Source: Pomphorhynchus laevis (Eukaryota > Acanthocephala > Palaeacanthocephala > Echinorhynchida > Pomphorhynchidae). Taken from it: 64,000 nt of DNA. The stretch lies in NCBI GenBank assembly GCA_012934845.2, contig WNNJ02003016.1:1-64000 (forward strand), read 5' to 3'. Position 1 is the first letter of the stretch, and each line of letters starts with the position of its first letter. Both the position numbers and the translations under genes were made by a program. The notes beneath the pieces were generated by a model. It saw nothing but the letters and a program-made list of their open reading frames with translations, searched no databases and was not told the DNA's origin. Shown here one piece after another: positions 32,785 through 44,115 of this stretch.

Positions 32785-33395
32785 ACATTAATCGAAACTT
32801 ATCAACAAAAATGACACATTATAATATCGTTAGATTTCTAAAATCGGCTATTATGGGGTATACAGAGCCTAAACTACATTAAATTAATACAATTGATACA
32901 ATTTCAAATGGAAAAAAAATTTTTTGAGCAAAGCGGTATGAATTATCAACTCAGTCAGAATGTTAATAATGACATAGTCAGAATAAAAATACTGACAAAG
33001 TTTACCCATAAATTGTCAGAATATAATTTGAAAATGCGTTTTAACGAAAAATATCTTATTGCATTGATGCAGGGATTGAAAATTAATTATTTATTTCTCA
33101 GTCAAATGTTCAATAGCTAACTAAAAACAATAAAATACGATCAAATTATCACAAAATATTACAAATTATATGTAGCACAAATGTAATATTACATCAACTC
33201 AAAACGTCGTCGCATCAATACAAAAAAAATATTTTACGTTTAAAATCGATTGTCCACTTATTGATTTATTACTTATTGATTAATGGAGCGATTGAAGTTT
33301 AAAAATATAAAAGTAAGTAATAAAACTTAACAAAAATCTTACTTTTAATAAAATAAATAAAGGCACGTGTGTTCATTATAAAGAATTAATTGAAA
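32785..33395. other. No convincing gene
   Basis: A 75-codon plus-strand ORF (32893-33120, MIQFQMEKKFFEQSGMNYQL..) is A+T-driven and unrecognised. An arm similar to the MITE-like element at 19.8 kb occurs near 33280. Confidence 0.35.
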
Positions 33396-33490
33396 ATGGC
33401 GAATCAGGTTTCGGCCCCCTATTCCTCGACACAGCAGAGCATAGGGGTTAAATACATGCTAATAACGTATTTTCTCTGATTAAATTTGCT
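33396..33490 (-). repeat. Penelope-tail module, solo
   Basis: Contains CAGGTTTCGGCCCCCTATTCC, GCAGAGCATAGGGG and ATGCTAATAACGTATTT, the order seen in a minus-oriented tail. Confidence 0.6.
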
Positions 33491-33604
33491 TATCTAGCGT
33501 ACATTATTCTAATTCAAAGCGTATTGTTTATTATCCGTTTATAAAATTTTTGATATTATTGTTAATAAATACTAAACAACAATCTTCTTCCATTTCAAAT
33601 ATAT

Positions 33605-33918
33605 AGTTATTATAGGAACGAAGAAGAAAATATCCTTTATTGGATTAAAGTTCTATATTTCGATAGCTCCTGCTATCATCATCAGGATTACAAAAAATGT
33701 TTCACAATTTGTTTCCTCCGTGTTTCCAACATTTATAAAAATTCAAGCATATTGATAATTCAAGCATATCAATGCTTGAATTTTTTATAAATGTTGGAAA
33801 CACGGAAGAAACAAATTGTGAAACATTTTTTTGTAATCCTGATGATGATAGCAGGAGCTATCGAAATATAGAATTTTAATCAAATAAAGGATATTTTCTT
33901 CTTCGTTCCTATAATAAC
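33605..33918. repeat. Fold-back element with about 150-bp arms
   Basis: Sequence from TATTATAGGAACGAAGAAGA at the left is mirrored by TCTTCTTCGTTCCTATAATA at the right, with the centre near 33762. The inner arms carry CCTGATGATGATAGCAGGAG followed by CTATCGAAATATAG (right arm). That arrangement, CUGAUGA, a 6-bp hairpin GAUAGC/GCUAUC, then GAAA, looks like a hammerhead core with one extra U before stem II. Related pieces are at 39100, 59555 and 6240. Confidence 0.8.
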
Positions 33919-34125
33919 TTGATATTATTGTGTTGATTTATCTATTTTCTGTTTGATTTTATTTTTATTTTCTGTTAGCTGATCTGATTCGATCGCTACA
34001 TTAATAAGTGAATAATCGATTCTAAACGTAAAATATTCAATTCTGTATTGATTACACGACGTTTTTAAGTTGTTTTAATATTACATTTGTATTTAATTTG
34101 TGCTATACATTACATTTGTATTACA

Positions 34126-34402
34126 TGAAACCTGATAGCATAGCAGTTCCTCCTGATGACCTCTAATTCTTATTCTGATACAACGTCTGTTATTTATTAG
34201 TCAATTCATAAAAATGACGTTTATTTTAAATTTTATTTTTTATTTTTTATTTTTATTTTTAACTTGATTTAAATTATAGAAAATCTAAAAACAATTATTA
34301 ATTTTATTATTTAATTATTAAATTTTGATTTAGCATTATTATGTTTTGTTTATTTTATAATTATATAACAATACGTAGACTCAGTTAGCTGATTTAATGA
34401 TA
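34126..34402 (+). repeat. Penelope-tail module, solo
   Basis: Starts at GAAACCTGATAGCATAGCAG and is nearly identical to 9578-9842, including the terminal GTAGACTCAGTTAGCTGATT. The first pseudoknot half is missing. Confidence 0.75.
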
Positions 34403-34553
34403 ATTTTAGTCACTATCTTACATTTAGAAAAATTAAATTAGCCTTTTTACCATTTATCTGATAAAAAATTGTATGCGATGAACAAATTTTTTCATTTTAA
34501 TGCACATTTATTTCATTTCTTATTTCAAATGAGGATTTTATTTCAAAACTTAC

Positions 34554-34628
34554 ATTTCGTTTTCTTATCGTGACTGGATTTTCTATGGCACACATTCTGT
34601 TTCCGTATTTTTTGTATTCTTCAGCTGA
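34554..34628 (-). CDS. Long gene, exon 11
   Basis: Acceptor TTTTATCAG and consensus donor GTAAGT bracket 75 nt encoding SAEEYKKYGNRMCAIENPVT and IRKRN. It is phase 0 at both ends. It joins in frame to exon 12 across a nearly 11-kb intron that contains the second LINE and Penelope pieces. Confidence 0.75.
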
Positions 34629-35158
34629 CTGATAAAATAAAGACAAAAATTATCTATAATATATAATATTATAATTTTATTATAATAAAATTTTAATATA
34701 ATTGAAAAATATAATTTTATCATAATTGAAAAATATAATTTTATTATAATTTTTTATTAAACAAATAATATATTATATATCTTTATTTTAATATTTACAA
34801 TACAATTATAATTAAATAATTATAAGATAATTATTTAATTATTCAAATAATTATTTAAATTATTACTTTTCTATTTGAAAAATATAATTATCCACCATAT
34901 TTTATAAGCAAACAATGTAGTAACCAGAATATTTGTTGGCACAATAATTAAATATCGACATCAACTGAAAACCTTTACGATTTTAGTAATCAAGTTAGTT
35001 ATTTAGTTATTTATAAAACCAATAATGAACATTTTTCGAATATATCAATAGAAATTATACAATTTAATCACAGTTTAGTATTAATGTGGTCGTTTCTATA
35101 ACAAGAGATTTTAACAACAAATTATATTCAGTTCAGATAAATTATATATTTTTATAAT
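34629..35158. other. A+T-rich intron sequence, nothing seen
   Basis: Low-complexity TATAATTTTATT runs; no ORF or repeat of note. Confidence 0.4.
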
Positions 35159-35161
35159 TTG

Positions 35162-35695
35162 ATGAAGCAAGTTCACAGTTCTCTGCTCGCTGTACAAAAA
35201 TCATTAATAGAATATAGAAGATCATCAGTCTATGTTACGCGAAAATCGATTAAAGGATGGTTTCCTTGGGATTCAGAAGAAATTAAAATTATCAATGATT
35301 TGCTTATGTATTCAATACCGATTTGGTCTAGATATTGTGAATTTGAAGATCCCAAGCTCGATATCTACGACACGGATGAACTTATAATTCTTATTCGTAC
35401 AAAATACATAAAAGAATTGCCATCTAAGTGGTTTTATTGTTTAGACACTTCTCTGTACCCGAAAGAATTCGAGAATATTTTACAAATAATGAGCACCCTT
35501 CAGACAGATTCTAATGATGCAGACTTCCGACAAGATATTAGAAAAGACATGCTGAACATATATTTTGATAATATTGTTAAAGAATTTAACAGTAAGCCAC
35601 TTTTTCTTGAAATAACAACAGTGTTCGGATTCAATGCGCTCACGTTGAATAAAATATACGAATATCGATTGGCAGATCAAAAGTTTTTACTATAA
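35162..35695 (+). CDS. Unrecognised ORF, 178 residues
   Basis: A plus-strand frame inside an intron of the minus-strand gene. The composition is ordinary protein-like, unlike the A+T-driven ORFs nearby (GWFPWDSEEIKIINDLLMYS near residues 33-52, LPSKWFYCLDTSLYPKEFEN near 88-107). No signal peptide or membrane segment is obvious. The start is the ATG at 35162; an upstream exon cannot be excluded. Immediately after the stop, 35700-35785 repeats about 85 bases of its own residues 24-53 region in degraded form. It may be an exon, a small lineage-specific gene or a retro-copy. I do not recognise a family. Confidence 0.45.
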   Translation: MKQVHSSLLAVQKSLIEYRRSSVYVTRKSIKGWFPWDSEEIKIINDLLMYSIPIWSRYCEFEDPKLDIYDTDELIILIRTKYIKELPSKWFYCLDTSLYPKEFENILQIMSTLQTDSNDADFRQDIRKDMLNIYFDNIVKEFNSKPLFLEITTVFGFNALTLNKIYEYRLADQKFLL

Positions 35696-35699
35696 TTTA

Positions 35700-35785
35700 T
35701 AGATACGCTAAAATCGATTAAAAGATGGTTTCTTCAGGATTCTGAAGGAATTAAAATTATCAATTATTTGTATTCAATGTGTAGT
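35700..35785 (+). pseudogene. Degraded partial copy of the adjacent ORF
   Basis: ATACGCTAAAATCGATTAAA.. to ..AATTATTTGTATTCAATG matches about 35236-35312 with scattered changes, so part of the ORF was duplicated downstream of itself. Confidence 0.6.
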
Positions 35786-36387
35786 AATTCCTAATTGGTA
35801 TCCATTTGGCCTTTATGAAGAGTCTAACTGAACGTCCTTTAAAGATTAAATTCAACTAGGCAAAAATTGAGTAGGATCATGAGCATAGAAGAAAATTTTC
35901 TGAAGCAACAGAAACCACGAGCGTTGTCGGGTATAATTTAAAGAACCTACCACTGTAGGTACGTTCTTTAAATTAATAGACCTATGATCTCACTGTGCGT
36001 TCATTCGAAAAGCAAGTACATGTCACTGGCTTTAAAGAAGTAAAAAACTTATTTTATATGATTTGTATACACTACTTTATTCGAAAGCCTTTTTGGGTAC
36101 TTAAAGTTATTATCTTAATGAATTTTGAACTGTAAAATTTTTAATTCCAACAATAGCTCGAAGTTTTAATCTTCAGCATCTAAAATATGCCTCTAACTAA
36201 GTGGAATAATACATTTTTTTGCATTTCTGGTATTTTTTAGTCAGTAGTTTAAAGTTGTAATCTAAAAAATTTGGCATAAATTAAAAATTACAACTTATTA
36301 AATTCCATTTATAATCTGCATTAAATATCACGTTATAATTTGAATATTCCGTTAAAATTACTCTATCATGTACATAAGATAGAATAC
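35786..36387. other. A+T-rich intron sequence, no gene
   Basis: A short palindrome (TAAAGAACCTAC facing GTAGGTACGTTCTTTA, about 35938-35970) is the only structure seen. Confidence 0.4.
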
Positions 36388-36493
36388 CTCTTGTAAGATT
36401 CTTGGTATTTTCATATGTTCCAGTTCCTTTCTCTCGTCGTCTATGTGTTTTAATTTGATGGACAATATATTAAAATCGCTATAAAATAAGGTT
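36388..36493 (-). CDS. Long gene, exon 10
   Basis: Encodes ..NILSIKLKHIDDERKELEHM and KIPRILQE before the donor GTATTC. Two in-frame acceptors are possible (36493 or 36478) and both keep the frame with exon 9. The sequence is strongly charged and helical, suggesting coiled coil. Confidence 0.65.
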
Positions 36494-36521
36494 CTAAAAT
36501 AAGAATGAACGAAAAAATCAC

Positions 36522-36595
36522 CTTTCCATATTTGATAGTTCACATCTAAGATCTTGTAAATTATGCGTGGCTTTGTCGATTGTTAATTCTTTCAG
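36522..36595 (-). CDS. Long gene, exon 9
   Basis: Acceptor ATGCTTAG, then LKELTIDKATHNLQDLRCEL and SNME plus two bases, with donor GTGATT. The heptad-like spacing of L and I suggests coiled coil. The intron to exon 10 is only 28 or 43 nt, depending on the acceptor used. Confidence 0.65.
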
Positions 36596-36684
36596 CTAAG
36601 CATAAAATTTCATTTCTATGATGATTGTATATATTTAATACAATTTAGTCAAAAAGGCATACTCTCGCCATGAAAAGGAGAGTT

Positions 36685-36760
36685 TTTAACTATTAAGGGT
36701 AGAAAACGTTGATAAATATCAAACTATTAAGGGTAGAAAACGTTGATAAATATCAAATTG
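36685..36760. repeat. 37-bp tandem duplication
   Basis: ACTATTAAGGGTAGAAAACG.. ending in GATAAATATCAA occurs twice in direct succession with no differences. Confidence 0.85.
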
Positions 36761-38112
36761 ATAGATGCAATTTAAAACCGATTTGCTTTAGAAACTGCAG
36801 TGAGTATTAAAAGATAACTTCTTAAATTAGTATTAGTTAAAAAATGCTAAATTATCTCTTGCATTTTAAAACATACCGCTTGACACACTGTACGTTATTT
36901 CGAAATTTGCTTCAGAAAATGCATCGTAATATTTTTTCATACATTCGTAAGATTATCAATGAGCATTGCGATAAAAACGTTTTTTAATATTCATTTACAA
37001 TTAAATACTTCAAATATTGGATTTCGTAAATTTAGCGTAAAGTTTAATAAAAATATTTTTCGCATAACTTTATTAATAGCTAAATATCTAAATAGCTAAT
37101 AGCTTAATAGCTAAAATGTAAAATGAAATTTGTCAGAAATACGATAATTTTATAAAATAATAAAATAGCTGTTTCAGCGGTTATTTGATCTTTATTCATC
37201 ATACCAATTATATAAATTCTAGATTCGATCCTTATTAACTTTAACGTCAACTTATTTTAAAAGTAGTGGAATTTACTTGAACAAAACATATTTTCCAGAC
37301 GTTTTCAAAATAATTTTGTTCCCCTTTTGTAAATTGGTTTACAAAAGTTTGTAATTGACCATAGTGAATAATAAACTTTATCAAATTGATAAATTTTATA
37401 AATGCCATTAATAAACTTCATCCGAAGTTTTGACGTGGAATATGTAAATTTCTATCATTCGCATATGGATCGTGAAAGCCAGAGGTGACCAACACTTTTC
37501 GATGAAGCGTCAATTTCCCTCTCAGAGAATATAAAATGCGCCAATTTTGTGTTGCAAGAACCACATATTTTTCAAATATTTGCCCTTTGTTCAATCAAAA
37601 ATGTTGACAAATATATAACTTTGTTTTCGTTAATAAATAAAGTGTTCAAACTAACTTTTAAAAATAATCGTAAAATAACTGAAATTTTTTATTAAAAATT
37701 ATATTAGAAAAATCCTGTCTTTATCAAAGAGATAGTGCGCAATCGTGCATCGTCCAATGCGCCACACGTGGCGCATGCGTCATAAGTTAAACACCTCTGC
37801 TGTAAGCCCTTATGCAAATATGCAATATCATATTTGCTTACCTTGGATTGTTACCTATGATAACTTACCTTATGATACTTATTTACATTAAGTTCTATTA
37901 ATATTAGCGCCGATAAATAGTGCCTGCATTTTTAAATCCATCAAATGAAACGACCACACGTTTGATTAGTTTCGCAAAACAATTAGGTATGAAAGAAGAA
38001 TAAGAGTTATTTTCCCTTTTTGTTACCGAGAAGAGTAGAAAGTGCATTATTACCTTTAATCGTATACAAAGTTGAAATGTTATTGTACAAATGTGTTTCA
38101 ATCAAAACATAC
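36761..38112. other. Intron sequence; possible further small exons unresolved
   Basis: A minus-strand reading near 36870-36930 (YYDAFSEANFEITYSVSS before GGTATG) looks coding but lacks a good acceptor. The ORF at 37904-38101 contains candidate splice signals that cannot be resolved by eye. Phase continuity between exons 8 and 9 does not require them. Confidence 0.35.
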
Positions 38113-38306
38113 TTCCACACATTTTTCTTTTCGTATCTCACTATCGTTGCTTAATCTAAACTCATTTGATGATACGGGCATATTTGACCACGATTTTGAC
38201 AGTTGCTTAACATAAAACATCTTGACCAATCCTGATTTTTCGAGTATTTCCTTGTCCAAATTGGATATTCTATTAAAAAGCAATTCAAAGAAAACCACAA
38301 TTTTAC
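38113..38306 (-). CDS. Long gene, exon 8
   Basis: Acceptor AATTTTCAG; two leading bases complete a split codon, then KIVVFFELLFNRISNLDKEI, LEKSGLVKMFYVKQLSKSWS and NMPVSSNEFRLSNDSEIRKE, ending KCVE at donor GTATGT. Ends phase 0, matching exon 9. No family recognised. Confidence 0.7.
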
Positions 38307-38866
38307 CTGAAAATTAATCCTAAATATGAAAATTTATTTCGAATTCGTAAGGATACAATAAAACAGTTAAATTATCAATGTGTTTATCAATGTGTTTAAA
38401 ATGGCATGTACAAAGCCGTTAATGTTTATTTGATTTCAAAATAGCAGATGATAATCTTAGTTTTTGAATCGGTATGATTCATTTTATTGGTTGAAAGGTT
38501 AAGTAACTTGAATATTTTAGTTTACTAAATAGCATTTGATAATTCTGGTTTGTGAACCGGTATGATTTATTTAATTGTGATTTATTTTATTTACTTATAT
38601 GAAATATATTATTAGATTAACATTAATCTTATAATATAGGAATTCAAATTTATTGTTAATTATTTATTATTTATTATTAATTCGAATTTATTTTTAAAAT
38701 TCGATATTTTGGAGCCGGATTTTGAAACAAAACTTTATAAACAAGCATATTCATGATGATGCTAGCAGCAACTAAATTAATTAATAATTAACAACCAATT
38801 AATTATTACTTATTACTAAAGTAATAAGTAATTAAGTAATGTGTAATAAAGTAATAATATAATATG
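38307..38866. other. A+T-rich intron sequence, no gene
   Basis: Imperfect repeats near 38400-38600 (GATAATCTTAG..GAATCGGTATGATTCATTT and GATAATTCTGG..GAACCGGTATGATTTATTT) but no coding signal. Confidence 0.4.
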
Positions 38867-39245
38867 AAAAACAACTGGACTATCAAAATTCGATTTTAGC
38901 AAAATCAAAAAAAGGTATTCAAATTTTCAAACCCAACTGTGCTCATCATGTTTTTGTAAACACAACTGTCTTCATCATTATAATGAACACAGATGTATTT
39001 GAAAATTAGAATACGCCTCTTTTATTATAAATCTACTGTTCAGTAATTGGTTTTTATTATTTATTAGTGGAGAGAGTGGAATCAAACTGCTATCATCATC
39101 AGGTTACAATTTATCCTGATGATGATAGCAGTTGGCTATCGAAAATAAGATGTTTAAAATAAATAATTTCTATTTCACTAACTACTCCTTTTTTGATTAT
39201 TTTGCTAAAATCGAATTTTGATTGTCTAGCTGTTTTTCATACAAT
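38867..39245. repeat. Fold-back element with inner 17-bp hairpin
   Basis: Outer arms: TATCAAAATTCGATTTTAGC near 38892 and GCTAAAATCGAATTTTGATT near 39210. Inner arms: CTGCTATCATCATCAGG and CCTGATGATGATAGCAG, 11 bases apart, followed by TTGGCTATCGAAAATA. The inner motif is the same as in the fold-back at 33.6 kb. Confidence 0.75.
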
Positions 39246-40546
39246 TAATGAGACAATGATCATGTTTGACAATAAAATAATGTAAAGTAATATGTAGTAA
39301 AATTAATTTATATGTTTGGTTGCGAAATAGATTATTATATTGCCGCGTAATATGTCACTACAGCTCAATGTGCTTCTGTAAGCACTCTACTTAGCAAGCA
39401 GAGTGAAGAAATCAATATATACCAATATCCGTTATATTTTTGACAGAAGTAGCGTAAAGATGGACCACTTCAAATCTTCGGTCCCAATATTGTTATGATT
39501 GCATAAAAATGTATTTAAAGAAATATTGACTAAAATCGGTGCTTGGAGTTTCGAATACGTCTCACATGATTAACACGAGTGAAACAATTTTCAACCATGG
39601 ACACTAATATAGAAATTTTAGCAAATTTCAGAATGCAGATTAGAATTCGAATTTTTCAATTGGCTACGTTCAATCCTTTAGAAAAAAAACAAATATCGGG
39701 CAAAATACTACGCAAGTTAAAATAGCCTAACAAATCGATCTTAAAGGATGCAGGAATATCAGAAATGAAGTGTCAAAGTGCTAATAATCAAGTGTTATCG
39801 ATACGTTGAACATATAACACTAATTTAATACTTTTTTTTAATTTGTAATCAAAAAATTAAAAAAAATAAAAATTTTAAAAATTAATATTTAATTTTTCAC
39901 TAATAATCAAGTGTTATCGATACGTTGAACATATTTTTTACTTTAACACTAATTTTTAGACGGTAAGATACATTGTCTTATACTTGGATCTTTAAAATTC
40001 CAATAAATATTTAACATTTGGAGAGATCATGTAAGTTTACAGTTTTATCTGTAAATAGAAATATGTCAAGTATTTAATACTAGGCTCAAATTGATTTGGC
40101 TACTGAGGATCTAATAAATTAACAATTAAACGTATTTTACCTGCATATTAAATCTTTGATCATGGAAATCAAATTTATAAGTATAAATTCAGCATTTGGT
40201 AAATTAATAAATTGATTATTGATAACTTTGAATACATCATCATTCAAGATGAATTGATTTCTTTGAATCTAAATTTGAAATTAGTTTCACATTCGATAAA
40301 ATTAAACAATTAAACAATTTCACATTAAACAATTACCCATTATCTCCATTACGTGTCGAAATTAAGATTCAGTATGTATAAATATATTAAATATTATTAA
40401 TAATATAATATTATTTAAATTATATAAATATATTTAGATAGGATTACATAAATAACAAAAATATGAACCAGGGATAAATCAACTTGAAAAATAATCAGCT
40501 AATAAAATAAAATGAACTAAGGTTTAACCGAATAGCTAGTAATATA
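39246..40546. other. Intron sequence with a dispersed 35-bp repeat; no firm gene
   Basis: CTAATAATCAAGTGTTATCG.. with ATACGTTGAACATAT occurs at 39779 and again at 39900. A 42-codon plus-strand ORF from about 39598 (MDTNIEILANFRMQIRIRIF..) is not supported as a gene. Confidence 0.4.
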
Positions 40547-40590
40547 TTACAAATTCTTAAATTTAAAGTATTTTTCTGTGTCTTCATCAC

Positions 40591-41083
40591 AGACAGTGTC
40601 AAAAAATAAACTAAGAATTAGATGTTTTTCAAAACGACTATTAATTTCCAGGATGATGAAGTTGAGAGCATACCGCTCTAACATTGTCGCTGTTTTTGCT
40701 ATTTTAAAACTTAATGTAGTTCGCAGTTTTGTTTTAATATCACTGTATAATTGAGTATTCCTTTCAGCTTTTCTTCTTGCCAGTCGTTTCAATACAATTT
40801 GGGCGTTGCAACCAATTCCATCTAGTGCTGACAATAAATTGATGAAATTGTGACATTTCAATAGCTGCAATGGGTTCTCCTTATTTGGCAAATTTCCGCT
40901 TTTCGTGGTATAAATATGCGGTGAATAGGACAATGCTGAATGGTGAAAAACACAAATACCCATCATAAACTGGTTCGTTATGTCATCGAAGAGGCTATTA
41001 CACGCCTACTCGTGCATTTCGTTGTTGAGTAGCAGTATAACTTTCAGATTAGAGATTTTCAAAAGCATTGGAAAGTTCTTTGG
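40591..41083 (-). CDS. Long gene, exon 7 (contains an in-frame TAG)
   Basis: From acceptor TTTCTTAG the frame reads PKNFPMLLKISNLKVILLLN.., meets TAG at 41006-41008, then continues open for about 150 codons (ACNSLFDDITNQFMMGICVF.., LARRKAERNTQLYSDIKTKL.., MLERYALNFIILEINSRFEK). Either a 36-nt GT..AG intron ends exactly at that TAG, keeping the frame, or the exon is damaged, or the gene ends here and a second begins later. The donor GTGATG at 40590 would give the phase exon 8 needs, but the frame is also open to a stop at 40547. Confidence 0.5.
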
Positions 41084-41244
41084 CTAAGAAATCACAAACG
41101 ATATTTGTGATTATTATAAAGAAAGGAAGAAGTTTCCATCGCAATATGTTTACACTGATAATTTCAAAAATTTAATAAATTTTAAGATATTCGCTTGTTT
41201 CGAAATCATTAAAATAATTTAAACAATCAAGCATAAATTATTTT

Positions 41245-41345
41245 AATGTATAAATCAACAAAATATAATTAAAAATAAATTTAAACTCTTAAGCGGAAAA
41301 TTTTTATGGATGGATAATAAATAATATACTTTGTATTAGAAAAAC
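41245..41345 (+). mobile_element. Penelope-like 3' coding fragment
   Basis: Matches the last 30 codons of the RT ORF (..TTTAAACTCTTAAGCGGAAA.. to ..ATGGATAATAAATAATATAC). It lacks the tail and the upstream RT. Confidence 0.75.
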
Positions 41346-41486
41346 ATATACTAGTCAAATCAGCTATCTGAATCTACTTATTTAATATAATTATAAAATA
41401 AACAACCATAAAAAAAAGATTTATTTTAACGTGGCAAATGCGTGCCAGCGCACGCTTACATGACCACAACAAAACAAGACTGTGAA

Positions 41487-43004
41487 TCAGGTGTAGAGAA
41501 GGTGTGAACGGAGGAGGTGTTTGAATGTGATAAAGGAGAGAGCGCGGCGGACGTCGAGAGGGAGTTGATTCCAGGCGAGTGAGGCGGCGACGAGGAAGGA
41601 TGGGAGACCATAGTTGTTGGAGTAATTGAAAACGTGGAGTAAGAGGGTATGACATGAACGAAGCGATAGCGAGGTGGGGCGAGTATCGTCTAAGAAAGGA
41701 AGGTTGATGAACGATGGAAAGCCGACAGCGATGAGACGAAAGGTAACGAGAATAAGGCGGAGTTTGATGTGGATGTGGATGGTGGGCCAGGAGAGTTGGG
41801 CAAAATATGTGGATGTGTGGTCGAAGCGACGGAGACGAAAGAGCACTCGAACGGCGGTGTTGATTATTCGTTGTAGGGGTAGGATGATGGATTTTGGAGA
41901 ATTGGCGAAAAGGCTAAGGCAGTAATCGATTTTAGGGAAAAGAAGCGATGAAAGAAGAGACATACAAGAACGGAAGTCGATAAGGGGGCGGATACGGCGG
42001 ATGTCACGGAGAATTAAGTTAGACGAGCGGACCTTGTCACGGACGAAGGGTTTAAGGGAAAGGTGATCATCGAAATGGAAGCCTAAGAAAGTGAGATTGT
42101 GGACAATGGGGATGATCGATGAGGCAAAAAATACAGTGGGAGGATATATATTTGGTTAACGGGGGAGGATCTACATTATTTTGGACTTTTCGGGGTTTAG
42201 AACGAGATGGAGATTGGAGAGACGTTTGTAGATAGAAGAAAGACAGTTGGAGGCAGAAATGCCGATATCGTGTATGCGATGTGCGGGTGCATGAGCATAG
42301 ATTAGAATGTCATCGGCGTATTGCATGACCTTAAAGGAGTAAGGTTTGATAAACGGAGATAGATCGCCAAGCAGAAGAGAGAAAAGCAGGGGACCTAGGA
42401 CTGAACCTTGTGGGACCCCGCAAAAAATAGGGATGGGAGGGGAGGATGATGAATTAGAACAGACGCGAAAGGAACGGTCGGATAGATATGAGGCGAACCA
42501 TGCTACGGAGGAGGAAGAAAAGCCGTAATCATAACGAAGGCGAGAAAGGAGGACGGAGTGGTCGACAATGTCGAATGCGGAGGAGAGGTCGAGGGAGATG
42601 AGAACACTATATAGAGCCTTGTCTCGAGAAATGAGTAAGTCGTTGTACACTTTTATGCATGCGATTTCTGTCGAGTGATTAGAGCGGAAAGCGGATTGGA
42701 AAGGAGGGTACAGATTGGATGAGGAGAGATAAGCGTTGATTTGTATTAAGATGAGGCGTTCTAAGAGCTTAGAAAGAGTAGGGAGTAGTGAAATGGGGCG
42801 ATAGCTAGAAGGAAGGGAGGGGTCGAGCGATTGTTTCTTAAGGAGGGGACGAACGATTGCGGATTTCCAGTGTGAAGGGAAGATACGATTGCGGATGGAC
42901 ACGTTAAACAAGGTTGTGAGAAATGGGGATATCGATGAGCATATGGATTTAAGTATGTTGGTAGGCAGGGGATCGGCAGATGAGGTTTTGCTTGGCAAGG
43001 ACAT
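41487..43004 (-). pseudogene. LINE reverse transcriptase, copy 2 (broken once or twice)
   Basis: The RT has PSKTSSADPLPTNILK, SYRPISLLPTLSKLLERL, FQSAFRSNHSTE, LDLSSAFDIVDH, GVPQGSVLGPLLF and QYADDILIYAH in one frame (43004-42171), ending at a stop after LNPEKSKIM. The C-terminal part (MSLLSSLLFPKIDYCLSLFA.. to FKHLLRSHLLYT) is in another frame at 41963-41487. Compared with copy 1, the N-terminal RT blocks are in frame here. Confidence 0.85.
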
Positions 43005-43366
43005 GAGAACTGAAGAAACTTCGGGAGGTGAGACAGGGAGAAGATGAAAGAGTTCCGGAAGGATGATGCTAGACTGGGCAGAGTGGGATAGGATGGAGAC
43101 CTGGGTGGAGATAGCAACGTGGATACTTTAGTCTGGATAAATGACGAATAATCATTGGCATTGATGTTGCACGGCGATGCGAAGCGAGCAAGGATTGAGT
43201 TAAAAGTATGCCAGAGAGTCTTATAGTTGAATAAAGTGATGATTTTATGCTGCCAGAAGGAGTTGCATTTGGTACGTAGTAGGTTGAGATGAGACCGGCG
43301 AAGAGCAAGATATGAATCACGGAAAGACGGAGTGATCGAGCGAAAATGACGTCTGAGAGAGCGATG

Positions 43367-43984
43367 CTAGACTCGAAAAGCATGTCGGAGTCGACGCTTT
43401 GATAGTAGGCATTGGATGTCAAACCATGGGGCACGGTGCAAGCGACGGTGTGGGTGAGACTTGAAGGGCAAGAGAATATCGAGAGTGGATGTGAGTTCAG
43501 AGTCGAAAAGAAAGGCGAGATCGTGAGGAGATGAATATGTTATTGTGGGTAATGATATAGACGATTTGAGTAAGGCAGAGCGGAGAAGGGAGAGGTCAAG
43601 ATTTCTCCAAGGGCGACGTGGGATTGTATGTGTGTGAGGAGGGGTGTGGTTGTGAGTGAGATCAAGGGTGATAAGAAAGTGATCGTATAGACCAGGATTA
43701 GAGATGGACAGTGAGGTGTAGGCAGCAAAATGATCGGGGACAGCGATGATGTCGAGTGTCCCACCAAGTATATGTGTGGGGGCAGTGGAGATTAGTTTGT
43801 AATTGTAGTTGGATAGAATGTTGATGATCCGGATGGAATCCGTAGAAGAGGGGCGGTCTAGGCGGATATTGAAGTCGCCTAGAACGAGTGAAGGGGGTTG
43901 AGGACAAAGAACAATGAGAAAGGAGGTCAGCGAGTTCGGTAAAAAATAAGGCTGTAGGAGCTGATGAACCAGGACGGTATACAA
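43367..43984 (-). pseudogene. LINE endonuclease, copy 2 (partial)
   Basis: GDFNIRLDRPSSTDSIR, APTHILGGTLDIIAV and LYDHFLITLDL mark the EEP domain. The first blocks are absent through truncation near 44115, and the frame changes near 43895 relative to copy 1. Confidence 0.8.
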
Positions 43985-44115
43985 TGGCGAGATCTAGAGT
44001 GATCGGATTAGAATAACGACAAGTGAGCAATTCAAAAGAGCAAGGACTGAAAGGGGGATTGATTTTGCGAAGAGACGCGGGGTGACGCGTGAATGCGACG
44101 ATGTCGCCACGACAT

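Larger units (their letters stand above)
41400..44115 (-). mobile_element. CR1/L2-like LINE, 5'-truncated, copy 2
   Basis: Same element and same truncation point as 1205-3895, within the duplicated block. The RT is better preserved: 42171-43004 is open for 277 codons through the YADD box, and the C-terminus is open at 41487-41963. The endonuclease remains at 43367-43984. It is still broken between these stretches. Confidence 0.85.

Noticed and set aside
36522-36595. Exons 9-10 as part of a THO complex subunit 5 homologue, from the LQDLRCEL-like string
   Set aside because: The similarity is a short coiled-coil pattern only; the neighbouring exons do not continue it.
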